From Xanthobacteraceae bacterium (GTDB taxonomy: Bacteria; Pseudomonadota; Alphaproteobacteria; Rhizobiales; Xanthobacteraceae), in assembly GCA_030041005.1 (NCBI GenBank), contig JASHOR010000039.1, positions 1 to 45,031 on the forward strand: a stretch of DNA of 45,031 nt. Direction: 5' to 3'. The notes under the pieces are model-generated. The model searched no databases. It was given only the letters and a program-made list of their open reading frames with translations, and was not told where the DNA came from. Shown in pieces: positions 35,126 to 44,089 of the stretch. Numbering within the stretch: position 1 is the first letter of the stretch; every line of letters starts with the position of its first letter. A program made the translations under genes and the position numbers.

Positions 35126-35929
35126 CTACCCCCCGTACCACGGCGCTACCGTCCGGCGGGCGCGGATCATGAGCGCGCGCACGCCGACGGCGAAAACCGC
35201 CAGACACACGACATAGACGAGGGAGGCGTTTTCGTTGAGCTCCGCCGATTGGGTGAACACTGACATGCCCATGCCATTGATGCTCGCCAATACTTCCACC
35301 GCAATCGCATTGGTGATGCCGCGGGCAAAACCCATTTCGATGCCGGCGACGATGTACGGCAGCGCTGCCGGCAAGGCGATGCCGAACCAAACGTGATGGG
35401 TGCGCGCGCCGAACATTTTGCCGACGTCGAGATATTCCTTGGCGATGGCGCGGGTGCCGTCGGCAGTCGTCACCGCGACCGGCAGGAAGGCCGAGATGAT
35501 CACGATGATCATCCGCGCGGCCGGCTCGTAGCCGACCCAAATGATGACGATCGGCACCAGCGCCACCAGCGGAAGCGCATAGAGCGCGCGGATATAGGCC
35601 GACAGGAACCAATTCAGCTCGCGCACGCGGCCCATGACGACGCCGATCAATATGCCGGCGACCGACCCGATAAAGACCCCTTCGAGGATGGCGCCCAGGG
35701 TGGCGGCGACGTCGCTCCAGAATCGCGCCTTCGCCAATGTCGAGGGGAAGGCCTGGACGATGCCGAGCGGCGTTGCGACGAAATCGGGCAAGCGCGCCTC
35801 GACGTAGACCTGCCAGAGAAGCAGGAACGCCAAGCCGGCCACGACCGGCGCAAGCCGCTCGGCGGTGAGCCAGCGCGACAGGCCGCCACGCGGCGGCGCG
35901 CCCGCTATCCGATCGCCGAGTGCCGCCAT
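35126..35929 (-). CDS. ABC transporter permease (SsuC/TauC type), second
   Basis: A 267-residue inner-membrane permease with about six helices and the EAA cytoplasmic loop (SAYIRALYALPLVALVPIVI; later KMFGARTHHVWFGIALPAAL). The family imports nitrate, sulfonates, pyrimidines or similar small molecules. The start overlaps the preceding permease gene by 25 bp. It should pair with that permease, the receptor and the ATPase. Confidence 0.9.
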   Translation of the reverse strand: MAALGDRIAGAPPRGGLSRWLTAERLAPVVAGLAFLLLWQVYVEARLPDFVATPLGIVQAFPSTLAKARFWSDVAATLGAILEGVFIGSVAGILIGVVMGRVRELNWFLSAYIRALYALPLVALVPIVIIWVGYEPAARMIIVIISAFLPVAVTTADGTRAIAKEYLDVGKMFGARTHHVWFGIALPAALPYIVAGIEMGFARGITNAIAVEVLASINGMGMSVFTQSAELNENASLVYVVCLAVFAVGVRALMIRARRTVAPWYGG

Positions 35930-36723
35930 CGCAACAACCGCCTCTCGATCAATTCGCCGACGCTCACGAGCAGGACTGCAATCGCGGCAACGAAGAGGGT
36001 CACCGCCAGCACCGAGGCCGAATCGAGCGTGGTGGTGCCCTCCAGCAGCACCGCCGCCAGCCCGTCCGGATTGAGAAAGAACTCGCCGACCAGCGTGCCG
36101 GCCATGGCCAGCGCAATCGACTGCTTGATGCCGGTCATCGCGTGCGGGGTGACGTAGGGCACGACGACATCACGCCAGAGCTGACCTTCGCTCGATCCGA
36201 ACATCGCTGCCACATCCAGATGCTGGTTCGGAATGGAGCGTGCGCCCTCCATGACTCCGATCAGAATCGGGAAAATGGAGATCAGCACCGATACCAGCAC
36301 CTTCGGCCAGAAGCCGAAGCCGCAGATCACCGAAATGAACGGCACCAGCGAAATCGTCGGTGTCGCGTAGAGGATGAAGACGTAGGGCTCGAAGGCGGCC
36401 GCGATCAAACGGAAGCGCGCCAGCGCCAGACCGATCGCGATGCCGATCACGATCGAGAGCGCGAGCGACACCAGGTAGAGTTCGCCCGACACCCACAACG
36501 CGCCGAGCAACGGCCCGCGATCGAGCATCGCCCACAGCGCGCGCACCGTGGCCGTGAACGGTACGAACAGCACGCCAAAGCTGTCGCCGAAGGCCTGCCA
36601 CGCGGCGAACAGCAAAACGAGGCTCGTCGCGTAGCAGGCCAGCCGGATCGGCCCGGCATGGACGCTGCGAAGACGCGCCAGGCGCCGGGACAATGACGCG
36701 CTTGCGGCAGCCACGGCCGTCAC
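35905..36723 (-). CDS. ABC transporter permease (SsuC/TauC type), first
   Basis: A 272-residue inner-membrane permease, paralogous to the next gene. It shows six or so helices and the EAA loop region (DVAAMFGSSEGQLWRDVVVP). The start follows the receptor gene by 19 bp. Two different permeases imply a heterodimeric channel. Confidence 0.9.
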   Translation of the reverse strand: MTAVAAASASLSRRLARLRSVHAGPIRLACYATSLVLLFAAWQAFGDSFGVLFVPFTATVRALWAMLDRGPLLGALWVSGELYLVSLALSIVIGIAIGLALARFRLIAAAFEPYVFILYATPTISLVPFISVICGFGFWPKVLVSVLISIFPILIGVMEGARSIPNQHLDVAAMFGSSEGQLWRDVVVPYVTPHAMTGIKQSIALAMAGTLVGEFFLNPDGLAAVLLEGTTTLDSASVLAVTLFVAAIAVLLVSVGELIERRLLRWRHSAIG

Positions 36724-36742
36724 GACCCCATCGCCGCCGCCT

Positions 36743-37783
36743 TCACTTGCCGATGCTGCCGAATTCAGCCTCCACCTTCTTCATTGCCTCGGCGTACGGC
36801 TGCTTGTCGACGATTCGAGCGTAAGTCGGCTTTTTGTCTGCCTTCACCGAGCCGACTTGGACCAACTGGTCGAGCTGGCTCATCATCTGGTCCTCGTTGA
36901 GCCCGTCGCCGTTCACCCAGTAATGAAAGCTCTGGTAGGCGTTGATGGCATTGAGCGCGACCTCGAATGCGTCGCCATTGGCCTTGGCCGCGGCGGCGGC
37001 AAAAGCCACCTTATCGGCGGGCGAGGTCCCCGACATCATGTTCTGCGTCAGGATCCAGCCCTCGAGAAAGCCGACGATGCCCGCATGGTTCGACGCCAGC
37101 GCCTTCTTGCTGGCGAGAAGCACCGCGTAATGCAGCGACTTCTCCAGCGCCTCGGGCGTTTTGATGTGAAGCCATTTCTTGCCGGTCTTGTACTCGATCT
37201 GGGCCAATTCATCGACGTGGAAGACGGCGGTGTTCACCTGGCCGGCAATGGCCGCCTTCACCAGCGGCGCATTGGCCAGATTGATGAGCGTGACGTCGGA
37301 GAGCTGCAGATTGCAGGTCTTCAGCAGCGCCTCGACGTAAAGGTAACGCGCATTATTGATGCCGTCGGCCGCGATCGTCTTGCCCTTCAGATCTGCGCAA
37401 CCGTGCACGCTCGGATCATCGGAGCCGACGAAGAAGTCCTGGTTCGGCTGGCCGGCCACCACCACAACAGGCGCGCCGGCCGCGATCAGATTGAGCGCAG
37501 GCTGGGTGGCGGTGAAGCCGATCGCCACGTCGCCGGTGACCACCGCCTTTGCGGTATCGGAGCCGCGTTGAAACCAGCGGAAATTGACATCGACGCCGGC
37601 CGCCTTCCAGAAGCCCATGTCGTTACCGACGTCGGCAAAGGTATTCGAAAAGATCGGCGGCCGTCCGATCGCGGACGCATTGACCTTGATCAGGTCGGCG
37701 GCGCCGGCGCCGCTCGCGTCGAGCATCACCAGCGCCGCGGCTGCGGCAGCAACGCGCAGAAGCGATTTCGATGTTCCAGACAT
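36743..37783 (-). CDS. ABC transporter substrate-binding protein (SsuA/NMT1-like)
   Basis: A 346-residue periplasmic receptor. The signal peptide ends ~GAGAAD. The mature protein has the SsuA/THI5 pattern: NDMGFWKAAGVDVNFRW, then DVAIGFTATQPALNLIAAGA and VAGQPNQDFFVG, and a KGKTIAADGINNARY hinge. These receptors bind sulfonates, nitrate/cyanate or pyrimidines. ATG 37783 has AGAGGA 6 nt upstream; an ATG at 37810 overlaps the ATPase gene and lacks this. It follows the ATPase gene by 23 bp. Confidence 0.9.
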   Translation of the reverse strand: MSGTSKSLLRVAAAAAALVMLDASGAGAADLIKVNASAIGRPPIFSNTFADVGNDMGFWKAAGVDVNFRWFQRGSDTAKAVVTGDVAIGFTATQPALNLIAAGAPVVVVAGQPNQDFFVGSDDPSVHGCADLKGKTIAADGINNARYLYVEALLKTCNLQLSDVTLINLANAPLVKAAIAGQVNTAVFHVDELAQIEYKTGKKWLHIKTPEALEKSLHYAVLLASKKALASNHAGIVGFLEGWILTQNMMSGTSPADKVAFAAAAAKANGDAFEVALNAINAYQSFHYWVNGDGLNEDQMMSQLDQLVQVGSVKADKKPTYARIVDKQPYAEAMKKVEAEFGSIGK

Positions 37784-37806
37784 GGCTAGTCCTCTCTTGT
37801 GAAGTG

Positions 37807-38625
37807 TCATTTCCGCCCCGCCGCCGAGCGCACGCCGCGCCCGCGCGACGCAGTCTCACCATCGGTCGGCTGGCCAAACAGATCGTGCCAGACTTGTTCG
37901 CGCAGATTGAGAAATTCCGGACTCGTCACCACGCTGCGCTCGCGCGGGCGCGGCAGGTCAACCCGACGCAAGGCGCGCACATGGGCGGGTCGCCCCGCCA
38001 GGACGACCACCCGGTCGCCCATCAGCACCGCCTCGTCGATGGAATGGGTCACAAACATCATTGCCGTCGGGCGCCGGTCCCAGATCCGCAGCAATTCGAA
38101 CTGAAGTTGCTCGCGGGTCTGCGCGTCGATGGCGGAAAAAGGCTCGTCCATCAGCAGCAGCTTCGGCTCCATCACCAGCGCACGGGCAAGCCCGGCGCGT
38201 TGCTGCATGCCGCCGGAAAGCTGATGCGGATAGGATTTTTCGAATCCTTTCAGCCCTACCATCTCGATCGCGGCATCGACGCGGCGCGCGATCTCCGCCT
38301 TCGGCGTACGGCGCAGCATCAGCCCGTAAGCGATGTTGCTCCACATATTGCGCCAGGGAAAAAGACCGAAATGCTGGAATACCATCGACACCATCGGCAG
38401 CGGCTTCTCCACCCGCTGGCCATCAATGCGGATTTCTCCGCCATTGAGCTGGTTCAAACCGCCGACGCAGCGCAGCAGCGTGGTCTTGCCGCAACCGGAA
38501 GGGCCGACGATGCTGACGATTTCACGGGATTGCACCGTCAGGCTCACGTCCGCGAGGACATCGAGCGCGCCATAGTGCAGGCTTGCGTTGTCGACCACAA
38601 GGCGCGGGTCATCGCTCGGCGGCAC
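37807..38625 (-). CDS. ABC transporter ATPase (SsuB/TauB type)
   Basis: A 272-residue ATP-binding subunit. Walker [11 protein letters not shown]-loop [10 protein letters not shown], signature LSGGMQQR, Walker [13 protein letters not shown] and H-loop THSIDEA are all intact. It energises the adjacent receptor/permease importer. It is the first gene of an eight-gene minus-strand operon ending with the Mo hydroxylase; the 700-bp region upstream holds the tandem palindromes and the divergent LLM gene. Confidence 0.94.
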   Translation of the reverse strand: MPPSDDPRLVVDNASLHYGALDVLADVSLTVQSREIVSIVGPSGCGKTTLLRCVGGLNQLNGGEIRIDGQRVEKPLPMVSMVFQHFGLFPWRNMWSNIAYGLMLRRTPKAEIARRVDAAIEMVGLKGFEKSYPHQLSGGMQQRAGLARALVMEPKLLLMDEPFSAIDAQTREQLQFELLRIWDRRPTAMMFVTHSIDEAVLMGDRVVVLAGRPAHVRALRRVDLPRPRERSVVTSPEFLNLREQVWHDLFGQPTDGETASRGRGVRSAAGRK

Positions 38626-38950
38626 CGCTTTCTCTCCCTTCGGCGCCGGCTTGCCGACGGCGCATCGCTCGCTCTTGCGTGGCGACTATGAGGCTCCCGC
38701 GAACATGCGTCGGCTTTCACCCGCTCAAGTGCGAGGCGCGGGAGCACCATGGTTTTTAACGGAGCGGGCGCGCCAACCCAACACGTCGCGCCTGTGGCGT
38801 CGCGCCGCACAACCGCCGGCCCGCCGGCGGCGATTCCACCCCCATTCTCTTCCAGCTCCGACGGCCGCGCCCGCGCCGGCCGATCGCGCGGGTGTCAGAG
38901 AGGGCTCTGTGGGGGCGCCGTGGCGTGGCATGCAGCGGCCGCCTGGGCTA

Positions 38951-39111
38951 GTGTGGCGGTTCAGAAATCCGCATCAGTTCTGCCGCGACCTCGTCATGCG
39001 GATTTCTGAACCAAAGCCACACGAGATCAATAAGTTGCCAGTGTCCTTCGATTCCGAAGTTCGCAAACGAGGGTGCCGCATAATGATGCGAACTTCGGAA
39101 TCGGGACACTC
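38951..39111 (+). repeat. 161-bp palindromic unit A-B, copy 1
   Basis: Element A is a palindrome with arms GTGTGGC..TTCAGAAATCCGCAT and ATGCGGATTTCTGAA..GCCACAC. Element B has arms GTGTCC..GATTCCGAAGTTCGCA and TGCGAACTTCGGAATCGGGACAC. They are joined by GAGATCAATAAGTTGCCA. The unit is identical to the copy that follows. Confidence 0.95.
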
Positions 39112-39272
39112 GTGTGGCGGTTCAGAAATCCGCATCAGTTCTGCCGCGACCTCGTCATGCGGATTTCTGAACCAAAGCCACACGAGATCAATAAGTTGCC
39201 AGTGTCCTTCGATTCCGAAGTTCGCAAACGAGGGTGCCGCATAATGATGCGAACTTCGGAATCGGGACACGA
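39112..39272 (+). repeat. 161-bp palindromic unit A-B, copy 2
   Basis: An exact tandem duplicate of the preceding unit through the GGGACAC that closes element B. The last two positions drift into unique sequence ahead of the LLM gene. Confidence 0.95.
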
Positions 39273-39325
39273 GGGTTGACTCTGCTGCACGAAGGCCTCG
39301 GAATGGGGTCCGAGGGAAGGAACAC

Positions 39326-40465
39326 ATGATCAAGAAATTCCACGTCCTCTATGTCGGTCAGATCGAGCTCGACAATGTCGGGCTCGCCGGCACGCCCGCC
39401 GACGAACGGCGCTATTCCGACGAGCGGCTGCGCGAGGCCTTCTTTACCGCGCGCGAGGTGGCGCAGCTCATGGACGAGCTTGGCTTCGACGTGCTGTGGA
39501 CCGCCGAGCACCATTTTCAGCGCGAGGGCTACGAGGTCTTCCCCAACCTGATCCAGCTCGGACTGTGGCTCGCCACCCAGACCAGGCGGCTGAAGTTCGG
39601 CTGCGCCTTCAACGTCATGCCGATGTGGCATCCGATCCGGCTGGCCGAGGACTACGCCATGGCCGACATCGTCACCGACGGCCGCGTCGTCATGGGCGTC
39701 GGTCGCGGCTATCACAGCCGCGAGGTCGAAAGCTTCGGCGCGCCGCTCATCGATGCCGACAAGAACCGCGAATTTTTCGAGGAACAATTGCAGCTTCTGC
39801 TGACCTGCTTCAACAAACAATCGTTCCACTTCAAGGGCAAATATTACGAAGCTCCGCCGCCGGTCGATTATCGCGGCTACAAGCTCGCCGACATCACCAT
39901 GGTGCCGCGGCCGAAACATCTGCCGGTGGAAATCTGGATGCCGATCGCCAGCGGCAGGACCATCGAGATGATGGCGCAATACGGGCTCAACGCCATGGTG
40001 ACGCTCAACGGCGAAAAGATTCTCGATGACGTGGTGCGCGCCTACCAGGCCGCATGCCGCAAACACGGCCGCGCCAAGGAACTCGGCGAGGATGTGATCT
40101 GGGGCGCCGGCGTCTATCTGGCCGACAGCCGCGAGGAGGCGATCCGGCGGCTCGAACCGGCCCACGACGAGCGCTTCAAGTGGTTCGCGCCGTTCGGCTT
40201 CGTACGCTATGCCGACGAACAGGGCCGCACCTGGGGCACGCCCGGCGCGCCGACCACCGTGCCCAAATTGGTCGACGGCGTGCAGCAGAAAGCCTGGTTC
40301 TGCGGGCCGCCCAAAGAGGTCATCGACGGCATCAAATCGATTGCAGCGAAATATCCCGGACTGGAGCACTTCATGATTCATTGGGCCGAAGGGCTTGGGC
40401 CCAAGGAGTTCAAGGAGCAGCTCCGCTGGTTCGCCAAGGACGTGATGCCGGCGCTGCGCTCCTGA
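39326..40465 (+). CDS. LLM-class flavin-dependent monooxygenase
   Basis: A 379-residue luciferase-like TIM-barrel monooxygenase using reduced FMN from a partner reductase. Features: DELGFDVLWTAEHHF near residue 55, LKFGCAFNVMPMWHPIRLAE, and GRVVMGVGRGY, the usual flavin-pocket strand. Length is typical. ATG 39326 has AAGGAAC upstream. It begins a plus-strand operon with an oxidoreductase, creatininase-like hydrolase, cupin, M20 hydrolase and solute receptor, so it likely oxidises the imported or ring-opened substrate. The substrate is unknown. Confidence 0.9.
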   Translation: MIKKFHVLYVGQIELDNVGLAGTPADERRYSDERLREAFFTAREVAQLMDELGFDVLWTAEHHFQREGYEVFPNLIQLGLWLATQTRRLKFGCAFNVMPMWHPIRLAEDYAMADIVTDGRVVMGVGRGYHSREVESFGAPLIDADKNREFFEEQLQLLLTCFNKQSFHFKGKYYEAPPPVDYRGYKLADITMVPRPKHLPVEIWMPIASGRTIEMMAQYGLNAMVTLNGEKILDDVVRAYQAACRKHGRAKELGEDVIWGAGVYLADSREEAIRRLEPAHDERFKWFAPFGFVRYADEQGRTWGTPGAPTTVPKLVDGVQQKAWFCGPPKEVIDGIKSIAAKYPGLEHFMIHWAEGLGPKEFKEQLRWFAKDVMPALRS

Positions 40466-40513
40466 CCACTGATCCGTTGGCCGGCAAGCGCCGCGCGCAA
40501 GAAAGAAGCCGTC

Positions 40514-41599
40514 ATGAACACGACTCCCGTCAAACTCGGCATCGTCGGGCTGGGACGGTGGGCCAAGGTGCTCGCCAAAGCCGCCGAAAATTCGGATCGG
40601 CTCGCGATCGTCGCCGGCTACAGCCGTACGGAAGACAAACGTCAGGCCTTCGCGCGCGAGACCGGCGTTTCCGCCGTGCCCGATCTGAAAACCATGCTCG
40701 CCGACCCGCAGATCGAGGGCGTCATTCTCACCGTGCCCAACGAGCAGCACCTGGCGCTGGCGCGCGAAGTCGCCATGGCGAAAAAGCACGTCTATACCGA
40801 GAAGCCGATCGCGGCGACGCTTGAGGATGGATTGCAGATCGAGGCGCTGCAGCGCCGCTACGGCGTCACGGTCACGGTCGGCCACAGCGCGCGGCTGATG
40901 GCCGGCATCCGCCGCATTCGCGACGCCATCGACGCCGGCGAGCTTGGCCGCGTCGCCTTCATGGAGGCGAATTTTTCCAACGAGCGGGCGCTCGAACTCA
41001 CCCCGCAGACCTGGCGGTGGTACCGAAATCGCGCCCCTGGCGGTCCGCTGTCGCAGCTCGCCATCCACCAATTCGACGTGCTGCATTACCTCGGCGGCGA
41101 GATTGTCGAGGCGAGTTCGCTCGCCTCGAAGCTGTCGCCGGTCGGCGCCGAAGTGGACGACCAGTCGATGACGGTGCTCAAGTTCGGCGACGCCAAGATC
41201 GGTTACGTCGGCTCGTGCTGGACTTCGCCCGGAATTTTTGCCGTGCGCGTGTTCGGCTCCAAGGGTCTCATGCACTACGAAATCGATTTCGCCACCTGGG
41301 ACACGCCGCACAAGCTGCACGAAAGCTCGACGCTCTACATCCAGCGCGGCAAGGGCGGCTATGGCAGCCGGGAAGTTCTGCCGGTCCCGGAAAGCGACAT
41401 GTTCCGCATCGAGCTGGAAATGTTCGCCGCAAGCTGCCGGTCGGGCTGCGCCAACGAGCTTTCGGCCCGCAACGGCAACATTGCCTTGGCGGTGGTCAAC
41501 GCGGCATTGCGCTCCATCGAACGGCGCGGGCAACTCGTGGCCGTCGCCGAGATGATCGCCGAGGCGGAGCGCGCCGAGGGCGTACGCCATGTTGCCTAG
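40514..41599 (+). CDS. Gfo/Idh/MocA-family NAD(P)-dependent oxidoreductase
   Basis: A 361-residue oxidoreductase. The N-terminal Rossmann motif GIVGLGRWAKVL and the EKPIAATLEDG catalytic-lysine segment (E-K-P) near residue 97 are characteristic, followed by the C-terminal alpha/beta domain (GGPLSQLAIHQFDVLHYLGG, with the H-x-x-D-x-x-x-x catalytic His). Members oxidise or reduce sugars, inositols and related compounds. The start is 48 bp after the LLM gene, and its end overlaps the creatininase gene by 11 bp. Confidence 0.92.
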   Translation: MNTTPVKLGIVGLGRWAKVLAKAAENSDRLAIVAGYSRTEDKRQAFARETGVSAVPDLKTMLADPQIEGVILTVPNEQHLALAREVAMAKKHVYTEKPIAATLEDGLQIEALQRRYGVTVTVGHSARLMAGIRRIRDAIDAGELGRVAFMEANFSNERALELTPQTWRWYRNRAPGGPLSQLAIHQFDVLHYLGGEIVEASSLASKLSPVGAEVDDQSMTVLKFGDAKIGYVGSCWTSPGIFAVRVFGSKGLMHYEIDFATWDTPHKLHESSTLYIQRGKGGYGSREVLPVPESDMFRIELEMFAASCRSGCANELSARNGNIALAVVNAALRSIERRGQLVAVAEMIAEAERAEGVRHVA

Positions 41600-42401
41600 C
41601 CGCTACTTCATCGAACTGACGCAGCCGGAAATCGCGGCGCAGCTCAGGGCGAACCCGCTGGTCATCCTGCCGGCCGGCAGTGTCGAGCAGCACGGGCCGC
41701 ACCTGCCGACGGGGACCGATACGTTCGCCGCCACCGTCATCGCGCACGCGGTCGCCGAGCGCATGGACGCGCTGGTGCTGCCGGCGACGCCGTTCGGTGT
41801 CACCCCCATGCACATGCCGTTCGAGGGCACCATCACGCTGACGCCCGAGACCTACATGCGCGTGACGACGGAGACGGCGGTGTCCACGGCCAGACACGGC
41901 GCCAAATACCTGCTCATTCTCAACTGGCACGAAGGCAACATCCCGTCGCTCGCCATCGCCGCCGAGGCGCTGCATCGCGACCACGGCATGACGGTGGTCA
42001 CGGTGCAGGCCTGTTATGTCGCCGAGGAAATGTACGGCCATTCCTGCAACGGCTTGACGCATGGCGGCGAGATCGAGGCTTTGGCCGTGCTGGCCCATCG
42101 TCCCGACCTCGTTCATTTGGATCGCATCGGCAATTCGTCCGACCAGGGCCACGGCCACAGGATGGACAAGCTGCGGCGCACGCGCAGCTATCAGCCGGTG
42201 CTCACCGATATTCGCTCGATCGCGCCGACCGGCTGGTTCGGCAGCCCGCAACACGCCACCGCCGAGAAGGGAACGCGCATGCTCGCCGATATCGCGGCGG
42301 CGATCGCCAAAGAGTCGGCCGACATCTTCCGCAAGCTTGACGCGGTGCAAGGCGGCACCGCCGCGATCAAGCTGCTGCGCCAGGCCGGCGAGACGGCGTA
42401 A
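41589..42401 (+). CDS. Creatininase-family amidohydrolase
   Basis: A 270-residue metal-dependent hydrolase. The creatininase metal motif GSVEQHGPHLPTGTD gives Glu33, His35 and Asp44, and NWHEGN and THGGEIEA supply the later His and Glu ligands. The family opens cyclic amides such as creatinine or formamide-type ring bonds. It overlaps the oxidoreductase gene by 11 bp and the cupin gene by 1 bp. A cyclic amide intermediate in the pathway is a reasonable inference. Confidence 0.92.
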   Translation: MLPSRYFIELTQPEIAAQLRANPLVILPAGSVEQHGPHLPTGTDTFAATVIAHAVAERMDALVLPATPFGVTPMHMPFEGTITLTPETYMRVTTETAVSTARHGAKYLLILNWHEGNIPSLAIAAEALHRDHGMTVVTVQACYVAEEMYGHSCNGLTHGGEIEALAVLAHRPDLVHLDRIGNSSDQGHGHRMDKLRRTRSYQPVLTDIRSIAPTGWFGSPQHATAEKGTRMLADIAAAIAKESADIFRKLDAVQGGTAAIKLLRQAGETA

Positions 42402-42775
42402 TGGCGCGGCTCCTCAAGCCTGCGGATGCGAAGCTGCTCGATCTGCCGGGGCGCGTGTCGCGCGAGGCAGTATCCGGCGCGATCGGCTCGCGCATGAGCT
42501 TCCGCATCGTCGAGATCGCACCGGCGAAACCGGGCGGCAAGGCGCGCGGCCCGCACCTGCATCGCGATTTCGAGGAATGCATTTATGTCCTCTCAGGCGC
42601 GGGCGAGATGCACGCCGAGAGCGGCGTGCAGGCGGTCGGTCCCGGCGACGTCGTGCTGGTGCCGCCTGGAGAAAAGCACATGACCGTCAACACCGGTCGC
42701 GCAACGCTGGTGCTGCTGTGCTTCTTTCCCGTGCCCGACGTGGGCGCTGGAACGACGGAATTCGCCCAGTTCTGA
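42401..42775 (+). CDS. Cupin-domain protein
   Basis: A 124-residue single-cupin protein. Motif 1 GPHLHRDFEECIYVLSGAGE carries the H-x-H and Glu metal ligands, and motif 2 GDVVLVPPGEKH the last His. It may be an isomerase, dioxygenase or metal-binding pathway protein. ATG 42401 overlaps the creatininase stop; its own TGA overlaps the next ATG (TGATG). Confidence 0.88.
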   Translation: MARLLKPADAKLLDLPGRVSREAVSGAIGSRMSFRIVEIAPAKPGGKARGPHLHRDFEECIYVLSGAGEMHAESGVQAVGPGDVVLVPPGEKHMTVNTGRATLVLLCFFPVPDVGAGTTEFAQF

Positions 42776-44079
42776 TGGCGCACGATGCGGGCCGAGCGAT
42801 GACTCATCCGGATATCGAAAAAGCCGCTGCCGCCATCACCCCGGACGTCGTGCGCCAGACATTGCTGGACATGATCGACATCAGGAGTCCGACCGGCGCC
42901 GAAGCCGGCATGGCCGACTACGTGGTCGATCGGCTGCGGCGCGCCGGCATCGATGCATCGCAACAATTGGTCGAAGAAGGGCGGCCCAACGCCGTCGCCC
43001 GCTGGCCAGGCCGTGGCGATGGGCTCAATCTCCTGCTCACCGGCCACATGGACACCTCGTACAGCGGGGACGAACCGCACCTGCACGGCGAAGGATTCAG
43101 ACCCAAAGGGATCTACCGCGATGGCTGGATCTGGGGGCTCGGCGCCAACAACATGAAGAGCGGCCTCGCCGGGATCGTGGTCGCTTTGGAGGCCATCGCC
43201 AAAGCCGGGATCGTGTTGCGCGGCGACATTTCACTCGGCGCGGTGGTCGGCGAAATCGAAAAGGCCCCGGTCGAGGAATTCCAGGGGCGCGACTATTCCG
43301 GCTACGGCATCGGCACCAAGTATCTGGTCTCGCACGGCGTCACCGCCGACTTTGCGCTGCTCGCCGAGCCGACCGGGATGCGCATCTGCACCGCGAACAT
43401 GGGCTGCGTATGGGCGCGAATAACCGTCGGCGGCACGGTCGCGCACTCGGCGCTGACCGACAAGGCGGGAACGGTCAATGCCATAAAGGTGGCGCGGCAA
43501 TTGTGCGAGGACATCGATCTCTGGGCGGGCGAATTCCGCAACGCCAACGTCTGCATGAACGAGCACGCCCACGTCACGCTTGCCGGCATCCGCGGCGGCG
43601 ATCCCTGGCGGCTGTCGCGCAATCCGCATGCGTGCAGCGTCTATCTGGACATCCGCACGCTGCCCGGTCAGACGGCGGATCAGATCAAGCGCGAATTGCG
43701 ATCGGTCCTGCGGCGCTTCGCGGAGCGGCAGCGCATGGAAGAACCGGCGCTGACCTTGCTCGTCGCCGACCCGCCGCTCGTCATCGCCGAGGATTTGCCG
43801 GTCGTGACCGCGCTTTCCGCCGCGTATCGATCGGTCACGGGCGAGACCACCGCAACCTATCTGCGCCGGCCAGGTTCCGATGCCGTGCACTTGAGCCGTT
43901 ACGACGTGCCGTGCGTGCAATTCGGACCGGGAGGCCGGCTGCATCCCGACGCCAAGGGGCGCTCAATGCACGCGGTCGGCGACCACGTGCTGCTCGACGA
44001 TGTCGTTCTCGCCGCCCGCATCTATCTGCAGACGGCGCTCAATCTATGCGACAGGCCCGCCCGCAAAGAGGCCGGTTAA
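42775..44079 (+). CDS. M20-family metallohydrolase (ArgE/DapE-like)
   Basis: A 434-residue two-domain hydrolase. The M20 metal motifs are LLLTGHMDTSY and GLGANNMKSGLAG, then GEIEKAPVEE and the dimerisation domain, ending near SMHAVGDH. Ordinary M20 enzymes have a bridging Asp in G-A-x-D-M-K and a D-E-E pair; here these read GANNMK and GEIEK, so one metal ligand may be missing or the subfamily differs. ATG 42775 is coupled to the cupin stop; ATG 42799 is an alternative. It probably hydrolyses an N-acyl or amide intermediate. Confidence 0.85.
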   Translation: MAHDAGRAMTHPDIEKAAAAITPDVVRQTLLDMIDIRSPTGAEAGMADYVVDRLRRAGIDASQQLVEEGRPNAVARWPGRGDGLNLLLTGHMDTSYSGDEPHLHGEGFRPKGIYRDGWIWGLGANNMKSGLAGIVVALEAIAKAGIVLRGDISLGAVVGEIEKAPVEEFQGRDYSGYGIGTKYLVSHGVTADFALLAEPTGMRICTANMGCVWARITVGGTVAHSALTDKAGTVNAIKVARQLCEDIDLWAGEFRNANVCMNEHAHVTLAGIRGGDPWRLSRNPHACSVYLDIRTLPGQTADQIKRELRSVLRRFAERQRMEEPALTLLVADPPLVIAEDLPVVTALSAAYRSVTGETTATYLRRPGSDAVHLSRYDVPCVQFGPGGRLHPDAKGRSMHAVGDHVLLDDVVLAARIYLQTALNLCDRPARKEAG

Positions 44080-44089
44080 GGGGATGACC

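Larger units (their letters stand above)
38626..39325. other. 700-bp divergent intergenic region with tandem palindromes
   Basis: Between the ABC ATPase gene (minus) and the LLM gene (plus). The part 38626-38950 shows nothing I can name. The part 38951-39272 is filled by two identical 161-bp units. Promoters for both operons should lie here but no clear consensus was found. AAGGAACAC precedes the LLM ATG at 39326 and serves as its ribosome site. Confidence 0.7.

Noticed and set aside
38974-39333. Small open frames within the palindromic repeats
   Set aside because: The same peptide appears at each copy of a non-coding repeat and no ribosome site is present.
39188-41590. 800-codon minus-strand open frame
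   Set aside because: It lies opposite the LLM and oxidoreductase genes, which have clear families and ribosome sites; its own protein is composition-biased.
42061-42774. N-terminal extension of the M20 gene
   Set aside because: This part overlaps the creatininase and cupin genes in another frame and is Arg/Ala-rich; the M20 protein starts at 42775 or 42799.
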